From contig NZ_BCRB01000015.1 of NCBI RefSeq assembly GCF_001552375.1, positions 1-63,947 on the forward strand: a stretch of 63,947 nt of DNA, given 5' to 3'. Below, piece by piece: positions 41,792 through 51,167 of the stretch. Origin of the DNA: Cellulomonas iranensis NBRC 101100 = JCM 18110. Lineage in GTDB: Bacteria; Actinomycetota; Actinomycetes; Actinomycetales; Cellulomonadaceae. The translations under genes were made by a program, and so were the position numbers. Within the stretch, counting starts at the first letter, position 1. Each line of letters opens with the position of its first letter. Below the pieces are notes generated by a model, which was not told the DNA's origin, searched no databases, and saw nothing but the letters and a program-made list of their open reading frames with translations.

Positions 41792-42880
41792 GTGCCCGCG
41801 CCCGCGATCCCGCCCGCCCCCGCGGCGCCCGGCGTCGCGTGGTTCGGCGGGCGTCGCGCGATCGGCGTCGTCGAGCACGCGGACCTGCGCGCCCGCCCCG
41901 ACGCGCTCGCGACACCCGGCTGGTGGGCGCTCGTGGGGGAGTTCGAGGGCCGCGTCGACGCGTGGCGGTTCGCACGCGTCGGGCCCGACCGGGCCACCGC
42001 CGACCCGGCGACGTGGCGCGGCCCGGCCCCCGGTGCGTGGACCACGTCGCTCGACCGTGACACCTACGTCGCCGCGGTCGACCGCGTGCGCGGTCACGTG
42101 CGCGACGGGCTCGTCTACCAGGCCAACCTCTGCCGCGTGCTGTCCGCGCCGCTGCCCGCCGCCGGCGGTGACGAGCCGGACGCACGCGCGCTCGGGGCGC
42201 GCCTCGCGGCCGGGAACCCCGCGCCGTACGCGGGTGGCGTGCACGTGCCGTCCGGCGGCGCCGTGCCCGGCACGTGGGTCGTGACGGCGTCGCCGGAGCT
42301 GTTCCTGCGCGTGCGCGACGGCGTCGTGACGTCCGGGCCCATCAAGGGCACGGCGGCCACGCCCGACGGCCTCACGGCCAAGGACCGCGCCGAGAACGTC
42401 ATGATCACCGACCTTGTGCGCAACGACCTGCAACGCGTGTGCCGCCCGGGCACGGTCGCGGTGACCGACCTGCTCGCGACCGAGGCCCACCCCGGGCTCG
42501 TGCACCTGGTCTCGACGGTCACCGGCGAGCTCGCGCCCGACGTCGCGCACGCACCCGACCTCGTCGCGCGGCTCCTGGACGCGACCTACCCGCCCGGCTC
42601 GGTGTCCGGTGCGCCCAAGAGCTCGGCGCTGCGCGTCATCGCCGAGCTCGAGCGCGCGCCGCGCGGACCGTACTGCGGCCTCGTCGGCTGGGTGCGCGTC
42701 GGCGGCGACGGCACCGTCGAGGCCGAGCTCGCCGTCGGCATCCGCACGTTCTGGTGGCGCGACGGCACGCTGCGGTTCGGCACGGGCGCCGGGATCACGT
42801 GGGCGAGCGACGCCGCCGCGGAGTGGGACGAGACGGAGCTCAAGGCGGCGCGGCTCGTCGCGCTCGCGTCCGGCGCCTGA
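41792..42880 (+). CDS. pabB: chorismate-binding enzyme, aminodeoxychorismate synthase component I
   Basis: 362 residues, short for the family because the N-terminal subdomain is reduced. The chorismate-binding core is complete: YVAAVDRVRGHVRDGLVYQANLCR, VTASPELFLRV, SGPIKGTAATPDG, DRAENVMITDLVRNDLQRVC, and TYPPGSVSGAPKSSAL with the active-site loop. The PIKGT form and the pabC gene 36 bases downstream favour aminodeoxychorismate synthase (folate) over anthranilate or isochorismate synthase. The glutaminase partner PabA is not in the window. Confidence 0.87.
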   Translation: MPAPAIPPAPAAPGVAWFGGRRAIGVVEHADLRARPDALATPGWWALVGEFEGRVDAWRFARVGPDRATADPATWRGPAPGAWTTSLDRDTYVAAVDRVRGHVRDGLVYQANLCRVLSAPLPAAGGDEPDARALGARLAAGNPAPYAGGVHVPSGGAVPGTWVVTASPELFLRVRDGVVTSGPIKGTAATPDGLTAKDRAENVMITDLVRNDLQRVCRPGTVAVTDLLATEAHPGLVHLVSTVTGELAPDVAHAPDLVARLLDATYPPGSVSGAPKSSALRVIAELERAPRGPYCGLVGWVRVGGDGTVEAELAVGIRTFWWRDGTLRFGTGAGITWASDAAAEWDETELKAARLVALASGA

Positions 42881-42904
42881 CCCCGCCCGGCGCGGCCCCG
42901 GTGG

Positions 42905-42910
42905 CAGGAT
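42905..42910 (+). promoter_or_regulatory. leaderless -10-like element of pabC
   Basis: CAGGAT, six bases, then the GTG at 42917. It gives pabC a possible promoter of its own within the pab pair. Confidence 0.4.
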
Positions 42911-42916
42911 GGCCGG

Positions 42917-43780
42917 GTGGACCTCGCGATCTGGGCCGGCGGCCGGCTGCACACCCTCGACGAGCCCGTGCTGACGGCCGTCGACCACGGCCTGACGGTC
43001 GGCGACGGCGTCTTCGAGACGTGCGGCGTGCACCGCGGCACCGCGTTCGCCCTCACGCGGCACCTCGAGCGCCTGCAGCGCTCGGCCGACGGCCTGGGGC
43101 TGCCCCCGCTGCCGCTCGACGAGGTGCGCGAGGGCGTCCGCGCGGTCCTGGCGGCCGCGGGCGACCGCGCCGGCCGGTTGCGCATCACGGTGACGGGCGG
43201 CCCCGGCCCCATGGGGTCGCAGCGCCTCGCGCCCGCCGAGCAGCGGCCGACCGTGGTCGTCGTGGCGGCGCCCGGGGGAGCGAGCGACGTCGCGCGCGCC
43301 GTGCGCGTGCCCTGGGTGCGCAACGAGCGGTCGCCGATCGCCGGGCTGAAGACGACGTCGTACGCCGAGAACGTGGTCGCGCTCGCGCGGGCGCGCGAGG
43401 CCGGCGCGGACGAGGCGCTGCTCGCGGACACGCGGGGCCGGCTCAGCGAGGGCACGGGGTCCAACGTCTTCGTCGAGGTGGGCGGTGAGCTGCTGACACC
43501 CTCGCTCGAGACGGGCTGCCTCGCCGGCATCACACGTGACCTGCTGCTGCTGTGGGGCCGTGAGGCGGGGCTCCCGGTCCGCGAGGCGGCACCCGACGAG
43601 CTGCCGTGGGGCGTGCTCGACGAGGTCGTCGCGGGTCGGGCCCACCTCGTGCTCACGGGGTCGGTGCGCAACGTCACGCCCGTGGTGCGGCTCGACGAGG
43701 TCGACGTCGCGGCGGGCCCGCTCGCGGCCGAGGCGCGGCGCGTGTTCCTCGCGCGGATGGCGGACGACCTCGACCCCTGA
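42917..43780 (+). CDS. pabC: aminodeoxychorismate lyase (class IV aminotransferase) PabC
   Basis: 287 residues. The fold-type IV PLP enzyme shows LTVGDGVFETCGVHRG, the Schiff-base lysine in IAGLKTTSYAENVVA, ADEALLADTRGRLSEGTGSNVFVEV and the phosphate-cup GCLAGITRDLLL. It would release pyruvate from aminodeoxychorismate to give p-aminobenzoate for folate. Branched-chain or D-amino-acid aminotransferases are related, but the adjacent pabB supports PabC. A hairpin follows nine bases after the stop. Confidence 0.88.
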   Translation: MDLAIWAGGRLHTLDEPVLTAVDHGLTVGDGVFETCGVHRGTAFALTRHLERLQRSADGLGLPPLPLDEVREGVRAVLAAAGDRAGRLRITVTGGPGPMGSQRLAPAEQRPTVVVVAAPGGASDVARAVRVPWVRNERSPIAGLKTTSYAENVVALARAREAGADEALLADTRGRLSEGTGSNVFVEVGGELLTPSLETGCLAGITRDLLLLWGREAGLPVREAAPDELPWGVLDEVVAGRAHLVLTGSVRNVTPVVRLDEVDVAAGPLAAEARRVFLARMADDLDP

Positions 43781-43788
43781 CGCACGAC

Positions 43789-43817
43789 GGCCGGCCCCGC
43801 ACGAGGCGGGACCGGCC
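43789..43817. terminator. terminator between convergent pabC and ssgA-like genes
   Basis: GGCCGG-C-CCCGC pairs with GCGGG-A-CCGGCC around a 5-nt loop: 11 pairs with one mismatch. It probably works in both directions. Confidence 0.65.
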
Positions 43818-43852
43818 GGGTGTCGTGGTGCGCCGCGTCGCGGCGCGTGGGG

Positions 43853-44281
43853 TCAGGCGGTCAGCAGCGCCGCGATGAGCGCCGTGATCTCGCCCTCCAT
43901 CTTGTCGGACTCGTTGCCGACGGGCACGAGAGCCTGCGTCGCGGCGAGGAACCGCAGCAGCGGCTCGGTCGGTGCCGCGAGCAGCGCGCTGCCCTCGACC
44001 CCGGACAGCGAGACGAGCGTGTAGTCGGGGTCGTCGTCGCGCCACACCTGCACGTCGCCGGTCCCCGCGGGGGCGTCGGCCACGGCGTGCACGCCCTGGA
44101 CCAGCAGCTCGCGGCCGAGCAGCCACGTCGACATCGTGTGCGCGCCCGTGAACACGGCGCGGACGGTGTAGGGGTCGCTCGTGCGGAAGGACAGCTCGGC
44201 GGACACCGGGATCACCGTGGCGTCCGACCCGATCAGCTGCATGGCGACGACCTCGACGACGTCGTACGACGAATCCGCCAT
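43853..44281 (-). CDS. SsgA/SsgB-like sporulation and cell division regulator
   Basis: 142 residues from the ATG at 44281 with AGGAGG eight bases upstream. Family features: VVAMQLIGSDATVIPVSAEL, LSFRTSDPYTVRAVF, W-containing TMSTWLLGRELLVQGV, GTGDVQVWRDD and a hydrophobic C-terminal helix. SsgA-like proteins position FtsZ and septal peptidoglycan enzymes in streptomycetes. Nothing else here points to sporulation, so the role is more likely in ordinary division or wall remodelling. The 285 bases upstream (44282-44566) hold its promoter region and the next tRNA promoter, and no other gene. Confidence 0.9.
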   Translation of the reverse strand: MADSSYDVVEVVAMQLIGSDATVIPVSAELSFRTSDPYTVRAVFTGAHTMSTWLLGRELLVQGVHAVADAPAGTGDVQVWRDDDPDYTLVSLSGVEGSALLAAPTEPLLRFLAATQALVPVGNESDKMEGEITALIAALLTA

Positions 44282-44491
44282 CGGGGTCCTCCTGTCGGGG
44301 GTGCGGCCCACCGCGGGCCGTGGGAACACATCATGGCAGGACGGATGTCCCATTGGACCGGTGCGTGCCCACAGTTCACCCGCCCGGACCCTTCCTGACC
44401 AGTAGGAAAGCGTTCGCCGGGCCGCTGCGGGTGAACGGTAAGCGCCTTCTGCGGTGCTTTGCACGACTTCTGGGGCTCGCGACGGCCCCGG

Positions 44492-44521
44492 TTCGGAGAT
44501 CCGGCCGACGTCCGCTAGCAT
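44492..44521 (+). promoter_or_regulatory. promoter of tRNA-Val (CAC)
   Basis: -35 TTCGGA (44492-44497), 18-base spacer, -10 TAGCAT (44516-44521), about 45 bases before the mature tRNA. Confidence 0.5.
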
Positions 44522-44566
44522 CGTCTCCCGTGCCGCCCACGGGTGGTGCACGTCGTTCGACACGAC

Positions 44567-44638
44567 GGGCGATTGGCTCAGTGGTAGAGCGCCTCGTTCA
44601 CACCGAGGAGGTCACTGGTTCGAACCCAGTATCGCCCA
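44567..44638 (+). tRNA. tRNA-Val (CAC)
   Basis: Cloverleaf: acceptor GGGCGAT/ATCGCCC as in the other valine tRNA here, D-arm GCTCAGTGGTAGAGC, anticodon loop TTCACAC with CAC, T-arm CTGGTTCGAACCCAG, discriminator A. CCA is not encoded. It is a single-gene transcript with its own promoter and terminator. Confidence 0.95.
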
Positions 44639-44644
44639 CCCGCA

Positions 44645-44678
44645 CAGCACGCCCCCGGCTCCGGCCGGGGGCGTGCTG
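44645..44678 (+). terminator. terminator of tRNA-Val (CAC)
   Basis: Perfect 15-bp stem CAGCACGCCCCCGGC/GCCGGGGGCGTGCTG with a TCCG loop, six bases after the tRNA. It is the strongest hairpin I found in the window. Confidence 0.8.
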
Positions 44679-44769
44679 CGTTCCCGGAGGTCCCCCGTGA
44701 CGTCGCCCGGGTCGGGCTCGCGCACGCGTACGAACCGCGTCGCCGCAGGTGGCGCGGCAGCCCGCGTGC

Positions 44770-44775
44770 CAGACT
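44770..44775 (+). promoter_or_regulatory. leaderless -10-like element of nadE
   Basis: CAGACT, six bases, then the GTG at 44782. Confidence 0.4.
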
Positions 44776-44781
44776 CGCGAC

Positions 44782-46839
44782 GTGGACTTCCTCTCCGCCT
44801 ACGCCCACGGGTTCGCCCGCGTCGCGGCCTGCACCGTGCCCGTCACGGTGGCCGACCCGGCGCGCAACGCCGCCGCCGTCGTCGCCGCGGCCCGCGCCGC
44901 GCACGACGACGCGGTCGCCGTGGCCGTGCTCCCCGAGCTCTGCCTGTCCGGCTACGCGATCGACGACCTCTTCCTGCAGGACGCGCTCCTGGACGCCGTG
45001 CGCGACGCGCTGGACGAGGTCGTGGCCGCGTCGAGGGACCTTCGGCCCGTGCTCGTCGTGGGCGCGCCCCTCGCGCACGGCACCCGTGTCCTCAACGCCG
45101 CCGTCGTGGTGCACCGCGGACGCGTGCTGGGCGTCGCGCCCAAGTCGTACCTGCCGACCTACCGCGAGTTCTACGAGCGGCGCTGGTTCGCGCCCGGCGA
45201 CGACGTGCGCGGCACCACCACGGTCGCGGGGCAGGAGGTGCCGATCGGGCCCGACCTGCTGTTCGCCGCGTCCGACGTGCCCGGACTCGTGCTGCACGTC
45301 GAGGTGTGCGAGGACATGTGGGTGCCCGTGCCGCCGAGCGCCACCGCGGCGCTCGCCGGGGCCACCGTCCTGGTCAACCTCTCGAGCAGCCCCATCACGG
45401 TCGCGCGTGCCGAGGACCGCCGGCTCCTGGTCCGCTCGGCGTCCGCGCGCTGCCATGCCGCCTACGTGTACGCCGCCGCGGGCCAGGGGGAGTCGACGAC
45501 CGACCTGTCGTGGGACGGCCAGACCATGCTCTACGAGCTGGGCGAGCTGCTGGCCGAGGGCGAGCGCTTCGCCGACGGCGTCGTGCTGACGACCGCCGAC
45601 GTCGACCTCGACCGCATCCGCCAGGAGCGGCTGCGCACGGGCACGTTCGACGACAACCGCCGCGGTCTCGGCCTGCCGCCCGCCGGCGGCTCGCACCGCA
45701 CGGTGACGTTCACGCTCGACCCGCCCGCCGGCGACGTCGGGCTGCGGCGGCCCGTCGACCGGTTCCCGTTCGTGCCCGACGACCCGGCACGCCTCGCGCT
45801 CGACTGCTACGAGGCCTACAACATCCAGGTCTCCGGCCTCGAGCAGCGGCTGCGCGCCGTCGGCGGCGCGAAGGTCGTCATCGGCGTGTCCGGCGGCCTG
45901 GACTCGACGCACGCGCTCATCGTCGCCGCCAACGCCATGGACCGGCTCGGCCGCCCCCGCAGCGACATCCTCGCGTTCACCATGCCCGGCTTCGCGACGA
46001 GCAGCACGACGCTCGCGTCCGCGCTCGCGCTCATGGAGGCGCTCGGCACGACGTCCGAGACGATCGACATCCGTCCCGCCGCCCGTCAGATGCTCGCCGA
46101 CCTCGGCCACCCCGCCGGTGCGGGCGAGGAGGTCTACGACGTCACGTTCGAGAACGTGCAGGCCGGCCTGCGCACCGACTACCTGTTCCGCGCCGCCAAC
46201 CAGCGCGGCGGGATCGTGCTCGGCACGGGCGACCTCTCGGAGCTCGCGCTGGGCTGGTGCACGTACGGCGTCGGCGACCAGATGTCGCACTACGCCGTGA
46301 ACGCGGGCGTCCCCAAGACCCTCATCCAGCACCTGATCCGGTGGGTCGTGGGGGAGCGGCACTTCGACGACGCGACCAACGCGGTGCTGCTGCGCGTCCT
46401 GGACCAGGAGATCTCGCCCGAGCTCGTGCCCGTGCGCGACGGCGAGCCGCTGCAGTCCACCGAGGACACGATCGGCCCCTACGCGCTGCACGACTTCACC
46501 CTGTACCAGGTGCTGCGGCACGGCACGCGGCCCAGCAAGGTCGCGTTCCTCGCGTGGCACGCGTGGCACGACGCCGCGGCCGGCGCCTGGCCCGCCGGGT
46601 GGCCGCAGGACCGCCGCACGTCCTACGACCTGCCGACCGTGCGGCGCTGGCTCGAGGTCTTCCTGCGCCGGTTCTTCGCGTCGCAGTTCAAGCGCTCGGC
46701 GCTGCCCAACGGCCCCAAGGTCAGCGCGGGCGGCACGATGTCGCCGCGCGGCGACTGGCGCATGCCGTCCGACGCGTCGGCCGCCGCGTGGCTCGCCGAG
46801 CTCGACGCGCGCGTCCCGCACGACCTGCCGCGCGCCTGA
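44782..46839 (+). CDS. nadE: glutamine-dependent NAD+ synthase
   Basis: 685 residues. The N-terminal nitrilase-like glutaminase domain carries the triad: Glu in VLPELCLSGYAIDDL, Lys in GVAPKSYLPTYREFYERRWF, and Cys in VEVCEDMWVP. The C-terminal ammonia-dependent synthetase has the pyrophosphate loop VVIGVSGGLDSTHALI, then GTGDLSELALGWCTYGVGDQMSHYAVN and LPNGPKVSAGGTMSPRGDWR. It makes NAD+ from deamido-NAD using glutamine, as in mycobacteria. The GTG at 44782 is chosen because the protein then begins DFLSAYAHGFARVA, typical of the family. Confidence 0.95.
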   Translation: MDFLSAYAHGFARVAACTVPVTVADPARNAAAVVAAARAAHDDAVAVAVLPELCLSGYAIDDLFLQDALLDAVRDALDEVVAASRDLRPVLVVGAPLAHGTRVLNAAVVVHRGRVLGVAPKSYLPTYREFYERRWFAPGDDVRGTTTVAGQEVPIGPDLLFAASDVPGLVLHVEVCEDMWVPVPPSATAALAGATVLVNLSSSPITVARAEDRRLLVRSASARCHAAYVYAAAGQGESTTDLSWDGQTMLYELGELLAEGERFADGVVLTTADVDLDRIRQERLRTGTFDDNRRGLGLPPAGGSHRTVTFTLDPPAGDVGLRRPVDRFPFVPDDPARLALDCYEAYNIQVSGLEQRLRAVGGAKVVIGVSGGLDSTHALIVAANAMDRLGRPRSDILAFTMPGFATSSTTLASALALMEALGTTSETIDIRPAARQMLADLGHPAGAGEEVYDVTFENVQAGLRTDYLFRAANQRGGIVLGTGDLSELALGWCTYGVGDQMSHYAVNAGVPKTLIQHLIRWVVGERHFDDATNAVLLRVLDQEISPELVPVRDGEPLQSTEDTIGPYALHDFTLYQVLRHGTRPSKVAFLAWHAWHDAAAGAWPAGWPQDRRTSYDLPTVRRWLEVFLRRFFASQFKRSALPNGPKVSAGGTMSPRGDWRMPSDASAAAWLAELDARVPHDLPRA

Positions 46840-46898
46840 CCACGGCCTGACCTTGTCGGTCGCGGCGCACCGCGTCGGTGGTCGGGCGCCGCGGTCGG

Positions 46899-46904
46899 TA
46901 GCAT
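46899..46904 (+). promoter_or_regulatory. -10 element of thrS
   Basis: TAGCAT, with a TCGGTG 18 bases upstream as a poor -35. The leader is about 65 bases and holds a short GTCGGCG/CGCCGAC hairpin and GAGGAG. No T-box pattern is visible. Confidence 0.4.
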
Positions 46905-46974
46905 CGACCACGCCCTGGTCGGCGAGCGCCGACGTGCCGTGACGCGGCGGGCGTGCACCCGAGGAGCCCTGATC

Positions 46975-48990
46975 GTGCCCGAGCAGATCACCCTGACCGT
47001 CGACGGCGTCGAGACCCCGGTCGCGCAGGGCACGACGGGCACGGACCTGTTCGGCGACCGCCGCGACGTCGTCGTCGTGCGCGTCGACGGCGAGCTCACG
47101 GACCTCGCGCTGCCGCTGCCCGCCGGCGCGGTCGTCGAGGCCGTCACCATCGACTCGCCCGACGGGCTGTCGGTGCTGCGGCACTCGGCGGCGCACGTGC
47201 TCGCGCAGGCGGTGCAGGAGGTCAACCCGCAGGCGCGCCTGGGCATCGGCCCGCCCATCACCGACGGGTTCTACTACGACTTCGACGTCGAGACCCCGTT
47301 CACGCCCGAGGACCTCAAGGCGATCGAGAAGGTCATGAACCGGATCGTCAAGGAGGGGCAGACCTTCCGACGCTGGGACGTGACCGAGGCCCAGGCGCGC
47401 GAGGAGCTCGCGGCCGAGCCGTACAAGCTCGAGCTCATCGGGCTCAAGGGCGAGGCCGGCGACGCGGCCGACGGCGCGTCGGTCGAGGTCGGTCTCGGCG
47501 GCCTGTCGATCTACCAGAACGTGCGGGGTGCGGGCCGCGAGTCCGAGACCGTCGTGTGGCAGGACCTGTGCCGCGGGCCGCACCTGCCCAGCACGCGCCT
47601 CATCGGCAACGGCTTCCAGCTCACCCGGTCCGCCGCGGCGTACTGGCGCGGGTCCGAGAAGAACCCGCAGCTGCAGCGCGTGTACGGCACCGCGTGGCCC
47701 ACCAAGGACGAGCTCAAGGCCCACCTCGAGCGCCTCGCCGAGGCCGAGCGCCGCGACCACCGCCGCCTGGGCAACGAGCTCGACCTGTTCTCGTTCCCCG
47801 AGGAGATCGGCTCCGGCCTGTCGGTGTTCCACCCCAAGGGCGGCATCATCCGCATGGAGATGGAGCACTACTCCCGCAGGCGCCACGTGGAGTCCGGCTA
47901 CTCGTTCGTCAACACGCCGCACATCACCAAGGAGCAGCTCTTCCAGATCTCGGGCCACCTCGACTGGTACGCCGACGGCATGTACCCGCCGATGCAGCTC
48001 GACGAGGAGCGCGACGCCGACGGCAACGTGCGGCGCGCGGGGCAGAACTACTACCTCAAGCCCATGAACTGCCCCATGCACAACCTCATCTTCAAGTCGC
48101 GCGGGCGGTCGTACCGCGAGCTGCCGCTGCGGCTGTTCGAGTTCGGCACCGTCTACCGGTACGAGAAGTCGGGCGTCGTGCACGGCATGACCCGCGGACG
48201 CGGCTTCACGCAGGACGACGCGCACATCTACTGCACCCGCGAGCAGATGCGCGACGAGCTCACGAGCCTGCTCACCTTCGTGCTCGAGCTGCTCAAGGAC
48301 TACGGGCTCGACGACTTCTACCTCGAGCTGTCCACCCGCAACCCCGAGAAGTCGGTCGGCTCGGACGAGGTGTGGGAGGAGGCCACCGAGACGCTGCGTG
48401 CGGTCGCCGAGGCCTCGGGCCTCGACCTCGTGCCCGACCCGGGCGGCGCCGCGTTCTACGGCCCCAAGATCTCCGTCCAGGCCAAGGACGCGATCGGCCG
48501 CACGTGGCAGATGTCGACCATCCAGCTCGACTTCAACCTGCCCGAGCGGTTCGAGCTCGAGTACACCGCGCCCGACGGCAGCCGGCAGCGGCCCGTGATG
48601 ATCCACCGCGCGCTGTTCGGCTCGATCGAGCGGTTCTTCGCGGTCCTCACCGAGCACTACGCAGGCGCATTCCCGGCGTGGCTCGCGCCCGTGCAGGTGC
48701 TGGCCGTGCCCGTCGCCGAGCCGTTCGAGCCGTACCTCGACGAGGTCGTGTCGCGCCTGCGGGCGCAGGGCGTGCGCGCCGAGGTCGACCGTTCGGACGA
48801 CCGGTTCGGCAAGAAGATCCGCAACGCCTCGACGCAGAAGATCCCGTTCGTGCTCATCGCGGGCGGCGAGGACGCCGAGGCCGGTGCGGTGTCGTTCCGC
48901 TACCGCGACGGCCGCCAGGACAACGGCGTGCCGGTCGACGAGGCGATCGAGCGGATCGTCACGGCCGTGCGCGACCGCGTGCAGGTCTGA
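46975..48990 (+). CDS. thrS: threonyl-tRNA synthetase
   Basis: 671 residues from the GTG at 46975, after GAGGAG. TGS domain (about 1-60), the editing domain with [16 protein letters not shown] and DGFYYDFD, then the class II core: motif 1 around [14 protein letters not shown], zinc-binding Cys/His in [15 protein letters not shown], motif 2 [18 protein letters not shown], and motif 3 [20 protein letters not shown]. The anticodon-binding domain (about 570-671) ends the chain. It charges tRNA-Thr and leads the conserved thrS-HIT-pgsA-patA-pimA locus. Confidence 0.97.
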   Translation: MPEQITLTVDGVETPVAQGTTGTDLFGDRRDVVVVRVDGELTDLALPLPAGAVVEAVTIDSPDGLSVLRHSAAHVLAQAVQEVNPQARLGIGPPITDGFYYDFDVETPFTPEDLKAIEKVMNRIVKEGQTFRRWDVTEAQAREELAAEPYKLELIGLKGEAGDAADGASVEVGLGGLSIYQNVRGAGRESETVVWQDLCRGPHLPSTRLIGNGFQLTRSAAAYWRGSEKNPQLQRVYGTAWPTKDELKAHLERLAEAERRDHRRLGNELDLFSFPEEIGSGLSVFHPKGGIIRMEMEHYSRRRHVESGYSFVNTPHITKEQLFQISGHLDWYADGMYPPMQLDEERDADGNVRRAGQNYYLKPMNCPMHNLIFKSRGRSYRELPLRLFEFGTVYRYEKSGVVHGMTRGRGFTQDDAHIYCTREQMRDELTSLLTFVLELLKDYGLDDFYLELSTRNPEKSVGSDEVWEEATETLRAVAEASGLDLVPDPGGAAFYGPKISVQAKDAIGRTWQMSTIQLDFNLPERFELEYTAPDGSRQRPVMIHRALFGSIERFFAVLTEHYAGAFPAWLAPVQVLAVPVAEPFEPYLDEVVSRLRAQGVRAEVDRSDDRFGKKIRNASTQKIPFVLIAGGEDAEAGAVSFRYRDGRQDNGVPVDEAIERIVTAVRDRVQV

Positions 48991-48993
48991 GCC

Positions 48994-49566
48994 GTGACCT
49001 CCTCCGACGAGGTCGAGGTCGAGCCCGCCGGCGCCTTCGCGGGCGACCCGGACGGGCTCGACCGGCTCTGGACGCCGCACCGCATGGTGTACATCGGCGG
49101 GCAGGACAAGCCCGCCGACGACGCGCCCGGCGACGGCTGCCCGTTCTGCCGCATCCCGGCGCTGCCCGACGAGCAGGGGCTCGTCGTGCACCGCGGCGCG
49201 GTCGCGTACGTCGTCATGAACCTCTACCCGTACAACTCGGGGCACCTGCTGGTGTGCCCGTACCGGCACGTCGCCGACTACACGGACCTCACCGAGGCCG
49301 AGGTCGCCGAGGTCGCCGCGCTCACCCGCACCGCCATGCGGGTCGTGCGCGACGTCATGGCGCCCCAGGGGTTCAACCTCGGCATGAACCAGGGGCAGGT
49401 CGCCGGCGCCGGCATCCAGGCGCACCTGCACCAGCACGTCGTGCCCCGCTGGGGTGGCGACGCGAACTTCCTGCCCGTCGTCGCCCGCACGCGCGCGCTG
49501 CCCGCGCTGCTCGGCGACACGCGCGCCGCGCTCGCGGCCGCCTGGCCGGCCACCCCGGAGGTCTGA
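48994..49566 (+). CDS. HIT-domain nucleotide phosphorylase/hydrolase
   Basis: 190 residues. The histidine triad motif HLHQHVVPR is near residue 148; upstream are the zinc-ligand-like CPFCRI and VMNLYPYNSGHLLVCPYRHV. The protein matches the actinobacterial HIT gene that always lies between thrS and pgsA; the mycobacterial version is an Ap4A phosphorylase. It starts three bases after the thrS stop, so it is co-transcribed. Diadenosine polyphosphates made by synthetases could be its substrate, which would explain the link to thrS. Confidence 0.92.
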   Translation: MTSSDEVEVEPAGAFAGDPDGLDRLWTPHRMVYIGGQDKPADDAPGDGCPFCRIPALPDEQGLVVHRGAVAYVVMNLYPYNSGHLLVCPYRHVADYTDLTEAEVAEVAALTRTAMRVVRDVMAPQGFNLGMNQGQVAGAGIQAHLHQHVVPRWGGDANFLPVVARTRALPALLGDTRAALAAAWPATPEV

Positions 49567-49569
49567 CGC

Positions 49570-50181
49570 GTGCTCAGCCGCCTGCGCGGGCTCATGACGC
49601 GCCTGTGGACCCCGCTCGCCGACGTGCTGCTGCGCGCCGGCGTCTCGCCCGACGCCGTGACGATCACCGGCACGCTCGTCGTGGTCGCCACCGCGCTGTG
49701 GGCGTTCCCCACCGGGCACCTGCTGCTCGGTGCCCTGCTCATCGCGCTGTTCACGCTCACCGACTCGATCGACGGCGTCATGGCGCGCCGCGCGGGCCGC
49801 AGCGGCCCCTGGGGCGCGTTCCTCGACTCGACGCTCGACCGGTTCGGCGACGGCGCGATCTTCGCGGGCCTCGTGCTCTGGTACACCGGCGCGGGCGACC
49901 ACCGACCCACGGCAGTGCTGGCGCTCGCGTGCCTCGTGCTCGGCTCGATCGTGCCCTACGCGCGCGCCCGCGCCGAGGGTCTCGGCATGACCGCCTCGGG
50001 CGGCATCGCGGAGCGCGCCGACCGGCTCTTCGCCGTGCTGCTGGCCGCGTTCCTCGTCGGCCTCGGCCTGCCGGTCGTCGTCATGACCGTGGTGCTCGCG
50101 CTGCTCGCGCTCGCGTCCGCCGTCACCGTCGTCCAGCGCATGGCCGCCGTGCGCCGCCAGGTCCGGGAGGCGGCCTCGTGA
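49570..50181 (+). CDS. pgsA: phosphatidylinositol phosphate synthase (CDP-alcohol phosphotransferase)
   Basis: 203 residues with five or six membrane helices. The CDP-OH phosphotransferase signature is complete: DSIDGVMARRAGRSGPWGAF followed by LDSTLDR, giving the metal-binding Asp set. In Actinobacteria the gene at this place makes phosphatidylinositol phosphate from CDP-diacylglycerol and inositol phosphate, the base of phosphatidylinositol mannosides. The next two genes, patA and pimA, continue that pathway, and the stop overlaps the patA start. Confidence 0.93.
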   Translation: MLSRLRGLMTRLWTPLADVLLRAGVSPDAVTITGTLVVVATALWAFPTGHLLLGALLIALFTLTDSIDGVMARRAGRSGPWGAFLDSTLDRFGDGAIFAGLVLWYTGAGDHRPTAVLALACLVLGSIVPYARARAEGLGMTASGGIAERADRLFAVLLAAFLVGLGLPVVVMTVVLALLALASAVTVVQRMAAVRRQVREAAS

Positions 50182-51167
50182 AGTTCGACGTCGCGCGCGC
50201 CTACCACCTGGCCTGGCGCGTCGGTCACCGCGTCCCGGGCCCCGTCGTGCGCGCGCTGACCACGCTCGGGGCCGACGTCGCGTGGTGGCGCCGCGGGTCC
50301 GGCGTGCGCCGCCTCGAGGCGAACCTCGCGCGCGTGCGCCCCGAGCTCGATCCCGCGGCGCTGCGACGGCTGTCGCGCGCCGGCATGCGCTCGTACATGC
50401 GCTACTTCGGCGAGACGCTCACGCTGCGCGGCAGCAGCCCCGCGCACATCGCCGCGCGCGTGCGCGCGGTCGGTGACGCACCCGTGCGCGCGCTGCTCGC
50501 CGACGGGCACGAGGTCGTCCTCGCGCTCGGCCACATGGGCAACTGGGATCTCGCCGGCGCCTGGGCGACCGCCCACCTCGGCCACGTGACGACCGTCGCC
50601 GAGCGGCTCGAGCCCGAGGAGCTGTTCCAGGAGTTCCTGGCCTTCCGCGAGTCCATCGGCCTGACGATCATCCCGCTCACCGGCGGTGGCGACGTGTTCC
50701 GGCAGCTCGTGCGCGTCGCCCGGGGCGGTCCGGGGGTCCTGCCGCTGCTGGCCGACCGCGACCTCACGGCCAGGGGCGTCGAGGTCGACCTGTTCGGGCG
50801 CCGCGCGCGCGTGGCCGCCGGCCCCGCCGCGCTGGCGGTCTCGACCGGCGCGCCCCTGGTGCCCGCCGCCATCACCTACGAGCGTCTGCACGGCGCCCGC
50901 CGCCGCGCGGCCGGCACGCCGTGGGGCATCGTCATCACGTTCCTGCCGCGCGTCGAGGTCCCCGCGGAGCTGCCGCGTGCGCAGCAGCTCCAGGCCGTCA
51001 CGCAGGGCTGGGTCGACGCCCTCGCGGCAGCCATCCACGCGCGACCGCAGGACTGGCACATGCTGCAGCGCGTGTTCGTCGAGGACCTCGACCCGGCGCG
51101 CGACGCCGCCCGGCGCGCCGCCGCGACGCCGGACCTCGTCGCCGGTGGCGAGGAGGGTGCGTCATGA
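50178..51167 (+). CDS. patA: phosphatidylinositol mannoside acyltransferase PatA
   Basis: 329 residues of the LpxL/HtrB-like acyltransferase family. The catalytic HX4D/E-type motif is in VVLALGHMGNWDLAGAW; FLAFRESIGLTIIPLTGGG and LPLLADRDLTARGVEVDLF are conserved. It acylates the mannose of PIM at the membrane. The GTG at 50178 overlaps the pgsA stop (GTGA), and the gene ends in an ATGA overlap with pimA, so lipid-anchor synthesis is one translational unit. Confidence 0.93.
   Translation: MKFDVARAYHLAWRVGHRVPGPVVRALTTLGADVAWWRRGSGVRRLEANLARVRPELDPAALRRLSRAGMRSYMRYFGETLTLRGSSPAHIAARVRAVGDAPVRALLADGHEVVLALGHMGNWDLAGAWATAHLGHVTTVAERLEPEELFQEFLAFRESIGLTIIPLTGGGDVFRQLVRVARGGPGVLPLLADRDLTARGVEVDLFGRRARVAAGPAALAVSTGAPLVPAAITYERLHGARRRAAGTPWGIVITFLPRVEVPAELPRAQQLQAVTQGWVDALAAAIHARPQDWHMLQRVFVEDLDPARDAARRAAATPDLVAGGEEGAS

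Noticed and set aside
44392..44408. TTCCT/AGGAA repeat upstream of the ssgA-like gene as a regulator site
   Set aside because: Five-base arms only, single copy, and no adjacent regulator to support it.
46905..46974. T-box or other riboswitch in the thrS leader
   Set aside because: The leader is only about 65 bases, with one small hairpin and no T-box consensus; too short for a T-box.
44578..49902. A minus-strand open frame of about 1770 codons opposite nadE, thrS and the HIT gene
   Set aside because: No start site, no motif and Arg/Val/Asp-rich shadow composition; the opposite strand genes are certain.
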